Shown: one piece after another, positions 25,313 to 33,801 of the stretch
Numbering within the stretch: the stretch's first letter is position 1
Layout: each line of letters starts with the position of its first letter
Origin: Candidatus Chloroploca mongolica
Lineage (GTDB): Bacteria; Chloroflexota; Chloroflexia; Chloroflexales; Chloroflexaceae
DNA: 64,000 nt
Direction of reading: 5' to 3'
NCBI RefSeq assembly: GCF_004762035.2
Contig: NZ_SIJK02000031.1
Location: 1-64,000, forward strand
The notes under the pieces: model-generated
Told to the model about the DNA's origin: nothing
Databases searched by the model: none
The model's input: the letters and a program-made list of their open reading frames with translations, nothing else
Made by a program: the position numbers and the translations under genes

Positions 25313-26626
25313 TCAACTCACTCTCAATGGGATCGCGTGGGCGCCATTGCGCTGGTGTCGTTCGTTGCTCGCCTTGATAATTGCCTCGAACTCTTCGGGG
25401 AAGAGTTCAAGCGCCGATTTGATCGGCATGACGGCGCTTTCACCGAGCAGACAGAAGCAATTCCCTGCCATCTGGCGATAGATGCCGTGCAGCGTCGGAA
25501 TATCGTCGGGCTCGGCGTGGCCCTCTTCGGCGAGGCGATGCAGCACCTTGACCAGCCAGTGCGTGCCTTCGCGGCACGGCGTGCATTTGCCGCAACTCTC
25601 GTGCTTGAAGAATTCGTCCATTTTGTAGGCGACGTGCGGTGCTTTGACCGTATCATTGAGCACAATCACTGCCCCCGAGCCAAGCATCGAACCCGCCGCC
25701 GCCACGCCTTCATAGTCGAGCGGCACATCCAGGTGTTTGGCGGTCAACCAGGGTGCCGAGGCGCCGCCGGGGATGATGATCTTGACCGGGCGGCCACCCT
25801 TCATACCCCCACCATACTCGGGGCTCTCGATCAAATCGCGCAGCGGCACACCAAAGGGCAATTCATAGTTGCCGGGGCGATTTACATGCCCCGAGAGCGA
25901 AAAACACTTGGTGCCCGGGCTCTTCTCAGTGCCGTGCGAACGGTACCAGGCCACACCCTTCTCGACAATGCGCGGCACATTGGCCAGCGTCTCCACATTA
26001 TTGATGATCGTCGGCTTGCCATAGAGCCCGGCGACCGCCGGGAAGGGCGGCTTGAGGCGCGGCTGTCCAATCTTGCCTTCGAGCGACTCCATCAGCGCCG
26101 TCTCTTCGCCACAGATGTACGCCCCGGCCCCACGATGCACATAGATATCGAGGTCGTAGCCTGTCCCGAGGATATTCTTGCCCAGCAGACCAGCGCGGTA
26201 CGCCTCGTCAATGGCCTGTTCGAGGGTCAACGCCGCAGCGGCAAACTCGCCCCGCATATAGATATAGGCCGTATGGCACTCAATCGCATACGCCGAGAGT
26301 GCCACACCCTCAATAAGTTGATGTGGATTACGATCAATAATCTGATGATTATTAAAGGTGCCAGGCTCTGATTCATCACAATTACAGAGCAGATAGCGCG
26401 GAAAGACATCCTTGGGCAAAAAGCTCCACTTGATACCAGTTGGAAAGCCCGCGCCGCCGCGACCGCGCAGACCAGCCTCTTTCACCATCTGCACAATCGT
26501 GGCTGGCGTCTGCTCTTTCACCGCCGTACGATAGGCCTCCCAGCCACCAACCTGGCAGTAGCGTTCAAAGCGATTAATATCGGGGAAATTCAATTCCCGC
26601 ATAATAATATAGTCACTCAATCCCAT
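25313..26626 (-). CDS. nuoF: NADH-quinone oxidoreductase subunit F
   Basis: A 437-residue NADH-binding subunit with GRGGAGFPTGIKW (NADH/FMN site), GAGAYICGEETALMESLEG (FMN), and SCGKCTPCREG plus NCFCLLG (cluster N3). An AGGA ends eight bases before the ATG at 26626; another ATG two codons earlier is too close to it. It accepts hydride from NADH and passes electrons via FMN. A long palindromic repeat separates it from nuoE upstream. Confidence 0.95.
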   Translation of the reverse strand: MGLSDYIIMRELNFPDINRFERYCQVGGWEAYRTAVKEQTPATIVQMVKEAGLRGRGGAGFPTGIKWSFLPKDVFPRYLLCNCDESEPGTFNNHQIIDRNPHQLIEGVALSAYAIECHTAYIYMRGEFAAAALTLEQAIDEAYRAGLLGKNILGTGYDLDIYVHRGAGAYICGEETALMESLEGKIGQPRLKPPFPAVAGLYGKPTIINNVETLANVPRIVEKGVAWYRSHGTEKSPGTKCFSLSGHVNRPGNYELPFGVPLRDLIESPEYGGGMKGGRPVKIIIPGGASAPWLTAKHLDVPLDYEGVAAAGSMLGSGAVIVLNDTVKAPHVAYKMDEFFKHESCGKCTPCREGTHWLVKVLHRLAEEGHAEPDDIPTLHGIYRQMAGNCFCLLGESAVMPIKSALELFPEEFEAIIKASNERHQRNGAHAIPLRVS

Positions 26627-26659
26627 GTGCATGTTCCTGCTAGTCTACGCATGAACGTT

Positions 26660-26735
26660 AGGGCTGTCGCCCTAAAACCTAAGCTTGTGCTGGTGCAAAC
26701 GGCCAACTTCGCTGGCCGTTTGCGCCAGCACAAGC
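26660..26735. repeat. Dispersed two-hairpin repeat (copy 3), within the nuo operon
   Basis: Arms 26683-26707 and 26711-26735 pair over 25 positions with one wobble and one mismatch around the loop TTC; the small hairpin AGGGC-tgtc-GCCCT lies at 26660-26673. It is inverted relative to copies 1 and 2, so on the minus strand it reads hairpin, linker, GGTTTTAGGGC. It lies between nuoE and nuoF, so it cannot be a fully efficient terminator; it may tune the ratio of the two genes or stabilise mRNA. Confidence 0.82.
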
Positions 26736-26750
26736 GAGATCCTTCGCGCC

Positions 26751-27434
26751 TTACAGAGGCGATGCTCGCCGCGTCTCGGCTCGATCTTGCCCGGACTCAA
26801 CCTCGGGAGGTGGAATCGGCTCGGGTGGCGGGGGCGGGCCTTGCACCTCAAACTGACGGGACTGATAGGGGGCATCACGGGCGACCAGTTCGACCGCACC
26901 CTGCTCAGTGACCGCAAAATCTTCGGCAAAACGCCCTGAAACCCCTCGCCGTCTCGCGTCGGCGGCGCGGCTCCGCAGATCCTTGAGCAGCGCCTCGACC
27001 TTATCCGGCGTCACATCATAGACATAATCAAGGTTAGCCTGAAGCACCGGCGCACGGTCGCATGCCGCGAGGCACTTCACCCGTTGCAGCGTAAACATCC
27101 CATCGGTGCTCGTCGCTTCTTCTTTGATCTGCAAACTATCTTTAAGTGCCGTGATCAACTCTTCGGCACCCAGGTAACAACAGGGCACATCATCACAGAC
27201 CTGCAGCATCCAGGTGCCCACAGGCCGACTATAAAAGAGCGTATAGAAACCAACCACCTCAAAGACAGCCGTCTCGGGCAAGGCCAGGATGGCGGCAACC
27301 TCGCGGATCGCCGTATTGCTCAGATGCCCATAGACATCCTGGGCCAGGTAGAGCAACGGCAGCACCGCACTGCGCGGCGAGGCATAACGCCCGACAATCG
27401 TCTCAATCGCTTCGCGATGTGTCTCAAGCAGCAT
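26751..27434 (-). CDS. nuoE: NADH-quinone oxidoreductase subunit E
   Basis: A 227-residue subunit with the [2Fe-2S] (N1a) ligands in CDDVPC (C-x4-C) and CLAAC (C-x3-C), plus the N-terminal helical bundle that docks on NuoF. The C-terminal 60 residues, beyond the usual end, are Pro/Glu-rich (GPPPPPEPIPPPEVESG) and probably disordered; this tail is unlike most NuoE proteins. nuoD overlaps closely upstream (4-base gap). Confidence 0.93.
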   Translation of the reverse strand: MLLETHREAIETIVGRYASPRSAVLPLLYLAQDVYGHLSNTAIREVAAILALPETAVFEVVGFYTLFYSRPVGTWMLQVCDDVPCCYLGAEELITALKDSLQIKEEATSTDGMFTLQRVKCLAACDRAPVLQANLDYVYDVTPDKVEALLKDLRSRAADARRRGVSGRFAEDFAVTEQGAVELVARDAPYQSRQFEVQGPPPPPEPIPPPEVESGQDRAETRRASPL

Positions 27435-27438
27435 ATGC

Positions 27439-28671
27439 TTACCGATCTACCTCACCCAGCACCGGGTCAAGGCTGGCAATCAGGGCCACGAGATCGGCGA
27501 CCAGGCGACCTTTCGCCATATGGTGCAGGCCCTGCAAATTGATCAGAGAAGGACTACGAAAATGCACCCGCCATGGCTTGGGGCCACCGTCGCTCACCAC
27601 ATAACATCCCAGGCTACCCCGCGGGCTCTCGATGCTCACATACGCATCGCCGACGGGCGGCTTGAAACCCTCAGTCCAGAGCTTGAAGTGATGAATGAGC
27701 GACTCCATGCTATGGGTAATCTCGCTCTTGGGGGGTGGGGCGACCTTGCGGTCGGGCGTCACATACGGGCCGGGGCCGATGGCCCGCAGGCGTTCAGCGG
27801 CCTGCCGACAGATTAACACACTCTGGCGCATCTCGGCCATGCGCACGCGATAGCGGTCATAGATATCGCCATTCTTGCCAATCGGCACTTGAAATTCATA
27901 GGTCTCATAGCCCGAATAGGGCTGTGCCTTGCGCACATCGTAGGGCACCCCGGTCGCACGCAGATTCGCGCCGGTGAGCCCATAGGCAACCGCAGACTTG
28001 CCATCAATTGCGCCAACGCCAACCGTACGCTCAAGCCAGATCGGATTACCGGTCAGCAGATCTTCATACTCATCAACGCGGCTCGGCATCACCTCAACCA
28101 ACGCATCAACCGTTGGCAAGAAATCAACTGGCACATCATACGCCAGGCCACCGATCCTGATATAACTGGTCATCATCCGTGCGCCCGAGACCAGTTCAAA
28201 AATATCGAGGATCTGCTCGCGCTCGCGCATCGCATAGAGAAAGACACTCATTGCCGCCAGGTCAAGCGCGTGGGTCCCGAGCCAGACCAGATGGGACGAA
28301 ATGCGTTGCAACTCGACCAGCAACACCCGGATCACCTGCACCCGTTCCGGGATCTCGACCTGCATCAACTTTTCAACGGCCAGCGCATAACAGAGATTAT
28401 TCGAGAGCGGGGCGAGATAATCCATCCGGTCAGTCATGACCAGCGCCTTCTGATAGGTCTTGCTCTCCATATTCTTTTCGATACCCGTATGGAGGAAGCC
28501 GACATCAGGGGCAGCGCTAATCACAATCTCGCCGTCGAGCTCAAGCACCAAGCGCAGCACCCCGTGGGTACTCGGGTGGTGCGGGCCCATATTGAGCACC
28601 ATCGTCTCGGTGGTACCAGCGAGGGCTGGCTCCGTAATATCGTGAGGAGTTGGAACCTCAAGGATCGTCAT
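27439..28671 (-). CDS. nuoD: NADH-quinone oxidoreductase subunit D
   Basis: A 410-residue 49-kDa-type subunit that lines the quinone site. LNMGPHHPSTHGVLRLVLELDGE, GFLHTGIEK, YLAPLSNNLCYALAVEKL and the C-terminal DPVLGEVDR are family marks. I start at 28671 (MTILEVPTPHD), which leaves 4 bases to nuoC; a longer version would overlap nuoC fully. Standard length. Confidence 0.95.
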   Translation of the reverse strand: MTILEVPTPHDITEPALAGTTETMVLNMGPHHPSTHGVLRLVLELDGEIVISAAPDVGFLHTGIEKNMESKTYQKALVMTDRMDYLAPLSNNLCYALAVEKLMQVEIPERVQVIRVLLVELQRISSHLVWLGTHALDLAAMSVFLYAMREREQILDIFELVSGARMMTSYIRIGGLAYDVPVDFLPTVDALVEVMPSRVDEYEDLLTGNPIWLERTVGVGAIDGKSAVAYGLTGANLRATGVPYDVRKAQPYSGYETYEFQVPIGKNGDIYDRYRVRMAEMRQSVLICRQAAERLRAIGPGPYVTPDRKVAPPPKSEITHSMESLIHHFKLWTEGFKPPVGDAYVSIESPRGSLGCYVVSDGGPKPWRVHFRSPSLINLQGLHHMAKGRLVADLVALIASLDPVLGEVDR

Positions 28672-28675
28672 AGAC

Positions 28676-29194
28676 TTACTCTTTTGCAAAAGGCTTCTGG
28701 GCGTAGATGCGTTCCTGATTAAAGGTAAACGCAACCTCTTCTTCGCCGAGCGGATGATCCTTGCGTTGCGGATGGCCGATCCAGTCATCGGGCATCAGAA
28801 TGCGTTTCAACGAAGGATGGCCGTCAAAGACAATGCCAAGCAGATCCCAGGTCTCGCGTTCCTGATAATTCGCCGTCGGATAGAGCGGCGTAAGTGACGG
28901 CACGTGGGGATCATCCTCGGGCGCCGTGACCTTCAGGCAGATCCGATGAAGATAGCGGAGGCTCATAAGATGGATCACCACCTCGAAGCGCGGCGTACGA
29001 CCGAGATAATCTACACCAGAGAGATGTTCGAGAAAATCGTACGGCGCATCAGGATGATCGCGCAGGAACCCAACCACCGCCAGCAGATGCTCACGGCGGA
29101 GCGTCACACTCAGATCGCCGAGGCGTTCGCTCACATCCACGATCGCCTGAGGAAACTGCGCCTGCAGCATGTCACGTATTGTCTGATTATCCAT
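28676..29194 (-). CDS. nuoC: NADH-quinone oxidoreductase subunit C
   Basis: A 172-residue peripheral-arm subunit (30-kDa type). [51 protein letters not shown] (given in parts here) and [16 protein letters not shown] match the family; no cofactor is bound. Its start overlaps nuoB by 8 bases. Confidence 0.95.
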   Translation of the reverse strand: MDNQTIRDMLQAQFPQAIVDVSERLGDLSVTLRREHLLAVVGFLRDHPDAPYDFLEHLSGVDYLGRTPRFEVVIHLMSLRYLHRICLKVTAPEDDPHVPSLTPLYPTANYQERETWDLLGIVFDGHPSLKRILMPDDWIGHPQRKDHPLGEEEVAFTFNQERIYAQKPFAKE

Positions 29195-29729
29195 ACTTCT
29201 TCACATCCACCTGCTGTATCAGCGGCTGCTCGAGGCGCAGCGGTTGCTCTTTGATTCCACTGATCTTCTCACGCTTAACCTTCTCGTGCAGCATCATAAT
29301 GCCATCAATAAGCGCCTCGGGGCGAGGAGGACAGCCGGCCACATAGACATCCACCGGCACAATCTCGTCAACGCCCTGGACAATCGCATAATTATTGAAA
29401 ATGCCCCCACACGAGGCACAATCGCCCATCGCGACCACCCACTTAGGCTCACTCATCTGATCGTAGAGGCGGCGCACCACCGGAGCCATCTTGCGGCTCA
29501 CGCGGCCCGCCACAATCATCAGATCGGCCTGGCGGGGCGACGCCCGATTAATCTCCATCCCAAAGCGGGACAGATCATAATTGGGACTCTGCGCCCCCAT
29601 CATCTCGATGGCGCAGCAGGCCAACCCAAACAGCAGCGGCCACATCGCATTGGTACGGCCCCAATTGACCACATATTCGAGCGAAGTCGTTACGACCCCC
29701 AGATCGCCAGCCTTCGTTTCTAATCCCAT
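29187..29729 (-). CDS. nuoB: NADH-quinone oxidoreductase subunit B
   Basis: A 180-residue subunit holding cluster N2, the last electron carrier before quinone. [10 protein letters not shown] supplies the tandem cysteines, with [10 protein letters not shown] and [12 protein letters not shown] giving the other ligands. I start at the ATG at 29729 ([11 protein letters not shown]), 10 bases inside nuoA. Confidence 0.96.
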   Translation of the reverse strand: MGLETKAGDLGVVTTSLEYVVNWGRTNAMWPLLFGLACCAIEMMGAQSPNYDLSRFGMEINRASPRQADLMIVAGRVSRKMAPVVRRLYDQMSEPKWVVAMGDCASCGGIFNNYAIVQGVDEIVPVDVYVAGCPPRPEALIDGIMMLHEKVKREKISGIKEQPLRLEQPLIQQVDVKKYG

Positions 29730-30076
29730 TTCAGCGCCCCTTTCTTCCACTCATACACAAAGCCCACCACCAGCACGAGGAAGAAGAAGCCCATCGCCAT
29801 CAACCCCGGCACCCCCAACTCGCGAAAGACGAGCGCATAGGGATAGAAGAAGATGACCTCGATATCGAAGACGATAAAGAGCATTGCCACCACATAGAAC
29901 TTGACCGGAATACGGCGAATCGCCGCCCCAATCGGCTCCATGCCCGACTCATAGGGTGCGAGTTTACGTGGGGTACTCTTACGCGGGCCAAGCAGCGACG
30001 AAACCGTAATCACAAAAACAGCGATAAACGCAGCGACGAGGAAGAGAACAAGAATGGGTAGAAATGAACCGAGCAT
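29720..30076 (-). CDS. nuoA: NADH-quinone oxidoreductase subunit A
   Basis: A 118-residue membrane subunit with three helices. [13 protein letters not shown] and [21 protein letters not shown]-type sequence (here [19 protein letters not shown]) are hallmarks. It is the first gene of the operon; a consensus promoter lies about 130 bases upstream. Confidence 0.95.
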   Translation of the reverse strand: MLGSFLPILVLFLVAAFIAVFVITVSSLLGPRKSTPRKLAPYESGMEPIGAAIRRIPVKFYVVAMLFIVFDIEVIFFYPYALVFRELGVPGLMAMGFFFLVLVVGFVYEWKKGALKWD

Positions 30077-30208
30077 AGGACCCTCTCCAGGCGACGTGAC
30101 GCCAAGCGATGCGTCGCAGCGTGCAGTGGTGCGACTGTGTCAGCCTACCCAGACGAATAGGCAAGAACCAACACAATACGCGGGCGGTGTGCTCAGATGT
30201 GCATTGGA

Positions 30209-30236
30209 ATTATACCAATGATCAAACTTGTGTCAA
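30209..30236 (-). promoter_or_regulatory. Consensus sigma-70 promoter of the nuo operon
   Basis: Read on the minus strand, TTGACA (30236-30231) and TATAAT (30214-30209) are both perfect consensus hexamers with a 16-bp spacer. The predicted start near 30202 leaves a 5' untranslated leader of about 125 bases before nuoA. Confidence 0.85.
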
Positions 30237-30294
30237 CGGGAACGAAGAGTGAACAAGGGCATTGCATTCTATTGACTTACCCTCAGCGAGTGTG

Positions 30295-30356
30295 GGGGCA
30301 CGGCGGTGCCGTGCCCGTACGGCGGCGTGTGGGGGCACGGCGCCGCCGTGCCCCCA
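30295..30356. repeat. Tandem GGGGGCACGGC palindromes
   Basis: Two adjacent hairpins: GGGGGCACGGC...GCCGTGCCC (about 30295-30317) and a perfect 12-bp stem TGGGGGCACGGC/GCCGTGCCCCCA (30330-30341 and 30345-30356). The second is followed by CCTTTTT on the plus strand. They lie between the divergent nuo and icd promoters and resemble the hairpin at 1497-1525. Confidence 0.75.
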
Positions 30357-30456
30357 CCTTTTTCCTATCTCCATCTCTCCTAAATCCTCCCTCTTAGGCT
30401 ATAATGGCAGCAATGGACTCAGGCTTTGACGAATAGAGTAGAGGAAGAAACAACGC

Positions 30457-32268
30457 ATGCCCACGCGAACAACCCCAACCGGCGAGCGCATTACGCTCAA
30501 GGATGGCACGCTGATTGTTCCGGACAACCCGATCATCCCGTTTGTTGAGGGTGACGGGACAGGCCCTGACATCTGGCGTGCCAGTGTGCGGGTCTTTGAC
30601 GCTGCGGTGGCCAAAGCCTATGGCGGCACCCGCAAGATTGCCTGGCACGAAGTTCTGGCTGGCGAAAAGGCTTTCCGCGATACGGGTAGCTGGCTTCCTG
30701 ACGAGACCGTTGAAGCCTTCAAACACTACCTTGTTGGCATCAAAGGGCCGCTGACCACCCCGATCGGCGGGGGCATTCGCTCACTCAATGTGGCGCTTCG
30801 CCAGATGCTCGACCTCTATGTCTGTCTGCGCCCGGTGCGCTACTTTACCGGCGTCCCCTCACCGGTGTTTCATCCCGAACGGGTGGACATGGTCATCTTT
30901 CGGGAGAATACCGAGGACATCTACACCGGTATCGAATATCGGGCGGGCACCCCCGAAGCGAGTCGGGTGCTCGAATTCATTGAGCAGAGCTATCCCAAAG
31001 ATTTTGCCAAGATCCGTTTTGGCACTGCCGAAAAGGTCGATGAATTCCTGGGCATGATTGGTGCGCCTCTGGATGGCCGGGTTGACATGGGCATTGGTAT
31101 CAAACCGGTCAGCCGTGTTGGCACGGAACGGCTCGTGCGGGCCGCGATCCAATACGCCATCGCCTTCAAGCGCAAGAGCGTCACCCTAGTTCACAAAGGC
31201 AACATCCAGAAATTTACCGAAGGTGCCTTTCGCGACTGGGGCTACGAATACGCCGAACGCACCTTTGGCGACTATGTCTACACCTGGGCCCAGTGGGAGC
31301 GCACCCGTTCGATGTACCGCGAATCGGCGGCGAACGACGAGCAGAAAGCCGCGCTCGCCAGCGGCAAGATCCTGGTCAAAGACGCCATCGCCGACATTAC
31401 GCTCCAGCAAATCCTGACGCGCCCCGACGAATTTGACGTCATCGCCACGCTCAACCTCAACGGCGACTACCTCTCTGACGCCTTGGCAGCGCAGGTAGGC
31501 GGCATCGGCATCGCCCCTGGTGGCAACATCAACTACGTCACCGGGCATGCCATCTTCGAAGCGACGCACGGCACAGCTCCGAAATACGCCAATCTCGACA
31601 AAGTCAACCCCGGCTCAGTGATCCTGTCGGGCGACATGATGTTGCGATACATGGGCTGGACCGAAGCGGCGGATCTGATCATCGGCGCCCTCGAACGCAC
31701 CATTGGGCAGAAAATCGTCACCTACGACTTTGCGCGTATGATGCCCGACGCCAAAGAGGTGAAAACCTCGGAATTTGCCGACGCCATGATCAACAACATG
31801 GATCGCTTGCTGGGTGACGAACAGCGCATTCACCCCGCCTTCGGCCCAGAACTCGTCCGTCCCATCGAAACCGACACCTACCCCCGCGACACCGTCGGTG
31901 CCCTGATGACCCGTGGCGTCGTCTCAGTCGCAGGGTCAGCCCCGTTGCACGACACCACGCACCTGATGCGCTCACGGGGCATCACCAGCGTCGTCGTCGA
32001 ACCCGACGCCGCCGGCAGGTGGGGCATCATGACCATGCGCGACGTCCTCAAAAAGATCGTCCGCGAAGACCGGTCACTCGACGGCATCACCGTCGATCAC
32101 ATCGCCACCCGGCCCCTGATCACCATCGCGCCTGAAGTAAGCCTCAAAGAATGTGCGCGGCTGATGCTCGAAAAAAACATCCGGCGCATCGTCGTCGCCC
32201 GCGACAACCACCCCATCGGCATCATCAGCGAAACCGACATCTTCCGCTCGGTTGAAGAGCAGGCGTAG
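30457..32268 (+). CDS. icd: NADP-type isocitrate dehydrogenase fused to a CBS-domain pair
   Basis: A 603-residue protein. Residues 1 to about 445 form an isocitrate dehydrogenase like the E. coli type: [12 protein letters not shown], the substrate loop [18 protein letters not shown] (with the serine that is phosphorylated in E. coli), [13 protein letters not shown], and HGTAPKYA, whose Lys-Tyr indicate NADP preference. Residues about 470-603 form two CBS domains ([14 protein letters not shown] and [18 protein letters not shown]) that usually bind adenine nucleotides. It converts isocitrate to 2-oxoglutarate, the substrate of the nearby korDABC enzyme. Energy-charge control through CBS is an inference. 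Confidence 0.93.
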   Translation: MPTRTTPTGERITLKDGTLIVPDNPIIPFVEGDGTGPDIWRASVRVFDAAVAKAYGGTRKIAWHEVLAGEKAFRDTGSWLPDETVEAFKHYLVGIKGPLTTPIGGGIRSLNVALRQMLDLYVCLRPVRYFTGVPSPVFHPERVDMVIFRENTEDIYTGIEYRAGTPEASRVLEFIEQSYPKDFAKIRFGTAEKVDEFLGMIGAPLDGRVDMGIGIKPVSRVGTERLVRAAIQYAIAFKRKSVTLVHKGNIQKFTEGAFRDWGYEYAERTFGDYVYTWAQWERTRSMYRESAANDEQKAALASGKILVKDAIADITLQQILTRPDEFDVIATLNLNGDYLSDALAAQVGGIGIAPGGNINYVTGHAIFEATHGTAPKYANLDKVNPGSVILSGDMMLRYMGWTEAADLIIGALERTIGQKIVTYDFARMMPDAKEVKTSEFADAMINNMDRLLGDEQRIHPAFGPELVRPIETDTYPRDTVGALMTRGVVSVAGSAPLHDTTHLMRSRGITSVVVEPDAAGRWGIMTMRDVLKKIVREDRSLDGITVDHIATRPLITIAPEVSLKECARLMLEKNIRRIVVARDNHPIGIISETDIFRSVEEQA

Positions 32269-32276
32269 GGGGGGGG

Positions 32277-32319
32277 CAGGCATAACACGGGCCAGCTTCG
32301 CTGGCCCGTGTTATGCCTG
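32277..32319. terminator. Perfect 20-bp palindrome after icd
   Basis: Arms 32277-32296 and 32300-32319 are fully complementary with a TTC loop; the inner core CCAGC-TTC-GCTGG matches the dispersed palindromes elsewhere. It lies between two convergent genes. There is no T-run, so termination would rely on the strong hairpin or it may be a repeat. Confidence 0.7.
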
Positions 32320-32356
32320 GTGGAAGCGAGGGTGAGAGGCTTCCAGATCCTAAAAT

Positions 32357-33790
32357 CTAGTTCCAATTCGCAATCATGATTGCACTTCCCTTTGAAGGCA
32401 CTCCGCTGCCCCCAGCCACAACCCTCCCATTGCCATCAATCACCGAGATCGTAACTTCCTGCCCTGGGGCAAGACCACAGGCGCGTGCATTGCCACCCCC
32501 ATCGAAACGTCCGCTCACCCCGCGAATGCCATCGACCGAGAAGTACCAACCAGCCGGGGAGATGCCGTTGATCTTGACCGAGATGCAGCCAGGATCATCG
32601 TTATAGTTGGCAACCGAAAAGCGTAGCCGTGAAGCTGGCTTTGGTTGGGGTGTAGCCGTTGGTCTGGGTAGTGGCGTAGGGCTTGGCAGGAGCGCCTGGA
32701 TTTCGACAATGCCCTGCTCAGCCTTGCTGCGATCGGCAACTTCAACCCCTGCTGCTTCGCGATAGAGCTCCAACGCAAGTTGCAGATTCTCATTGCCACC
32801 CTGTTGGGCAACTGTTTCGGCCTGGTTTAACAGCAGTTCGTAGATCTGCGTCGTTGCATCGGCATAATTGCCGCCATTCATTTCGATCAGGCTTTGATAC
32901 CGTTGAACCGCACCGTCAAGGTTGCCATTTGCGACCTTCTTTTGTGCATCCAGATAGATATTCGCTTTCTGAATTTCGGTACGGGCAAGCGCGTGGTTGC
33001 TATCGACCTTGATCGTTGATTGAAAATGAGCCAGGGCTGTGGTGATATCGCCTGCATCGCGTGTCGTAATGCCCCAGTTGTAGAAGCTTGCACTCAAGAC
33101 CGACCCAATCTCTCGATAGCTCGCATCGTAGGCATAGACCTCCTGGAAATGTTCAGCGGCGACGGGCCAGTTTTCGGCGGCATAGGCTGTCATGCCATCC
33201 TGGTAATGCTGACGCGCCCGTGTTGCCCCATCAGGCGTTGGGGTTGCGGGTAATAGCGTGGCCGTTGGCAGCGCAATGACTTCACTTGGCGCAATGATGC
33301 TGACACTCTGGTTCCCGGTTGGGCCATTGGTTGTCCCCTGGGGCCAGAAAAGCAAGCCCAGCATCGCGATGGCGATAACGCCAATCGTGATCAGCAGGAT
33401 ATTCTGTGGGGTGAGGCTCAAGCGAGGACGCGCTGGCAGACTCAATGTTGGAGTGCGCTTGACAGGCACTGCTGGGGTCGGCATCGCTGCGACAATGGGC
33501 ATCGGTGCCCACCAGGGTGCATGCACCGGGGCAAGATAGAGTTCGCCCCCATTCGCATAAGGAGTACGGGTCAAGGGCACCTCGCGACTGAGTGGTCGTC
33601 GCTCAGCACCAGCAAAGAATCCATAGCCTCCTTCGACGACCGGCAACTGATGCCGCTGCGCCAACTGGCTGATCACCAGATAGAGCGGCGTGTCGATTTC
33701 GAGATCCTCTTGCAACACATGGCGCTCACTGAAATGGATCCGGAACGTTCTCGTCATCTGATTGCTTGAAGCATTAGCTGAAGTGCTCAT
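32357..33790 (-). CDS. Membrane protein with YukD-like ubiquitin domain, TPR-like repeats and C-terminal beta domain
   Basis: A 477-residue protein. Residues about 12-90 resemble the ubiquitin-like YukD/EsaB fold found in type VII secretion proteins (TFRIHFSERHVLQEDLEID, LYLVISQLAQRH). A Pro-rich linker leads to one TM helix near residues 125-147, then an extracytoplasmic region with TPR-like helices (ARQHYQDGMTAYAAENWPVAAEHF; DAGDITTALAHFQSTI) and a Pro-Thr linker to a C-terminal domain of about 85 residues. The start at 33790 follows GAGG. A structural role in the secretion apparatus is inferred. Confidence 0.6.
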   Translation of the reverse strand: MSTSANASSNQMTRTFRIHFSERHVLQEDLEIDTPLYLVISQLAQRHQLPVVEGGYGFFAGAERRPLSREVPLTRTPYANGGELYLAPVHAPWWAPMPIVAAMPTPAVPVKRTPTLSLPARPRLSLTPQNILLITIGVIAIAMLGLLFWPQGTTNGPTGNQSVSIIAPSEVIALPTATLLPATPTPDGATRARQHYQDGMTAYAAENWPVAAEHFQEVYAYDASYREIGSVLSASFYNWGITTRDAGDITTALAHFQSTIKVDSNHALARTEIQKANIYLDAQKKVANGNLDGAVQRYQSLIEMNGGNYADATTQIYELLLNQAETVAQQGGNENLQLALELYREAAGVEVADRSKAEQGIVEIQALLPSPTPLPRPTATPQPKPASRLRFSVANYNDDPGCISVKINGISPAGWYFSVDGIRGVSGRFDGGGNARACGLAPGQEVTISVIDGNGRVVAGGSGVPSKGSAIMIANWN

Positions 33791-33801
33791 CCTATGTATC
33801 C

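Larger units (their letters stand above)
30077..30456. other. Divergent intergenic region between nuoA and icd
   Basis: This 380-base gap carries the nuo promoter, the paired GGGGGCACGGC hairpins, and a TATAAT (30400-30405) that is a likely -10 for icd without a clear -35. GAGGAA sits about 11 bases before the icd ATG. No small gene is convincing here. Confidence 0.6.

Noticed and set aside
30197-30397. 66-codon plus-strand frame in the nuo-icd gap
   Set aside because: It overlaps the nuo promoter and the GGGGGCACGGC hairpins and its translation is low in information.
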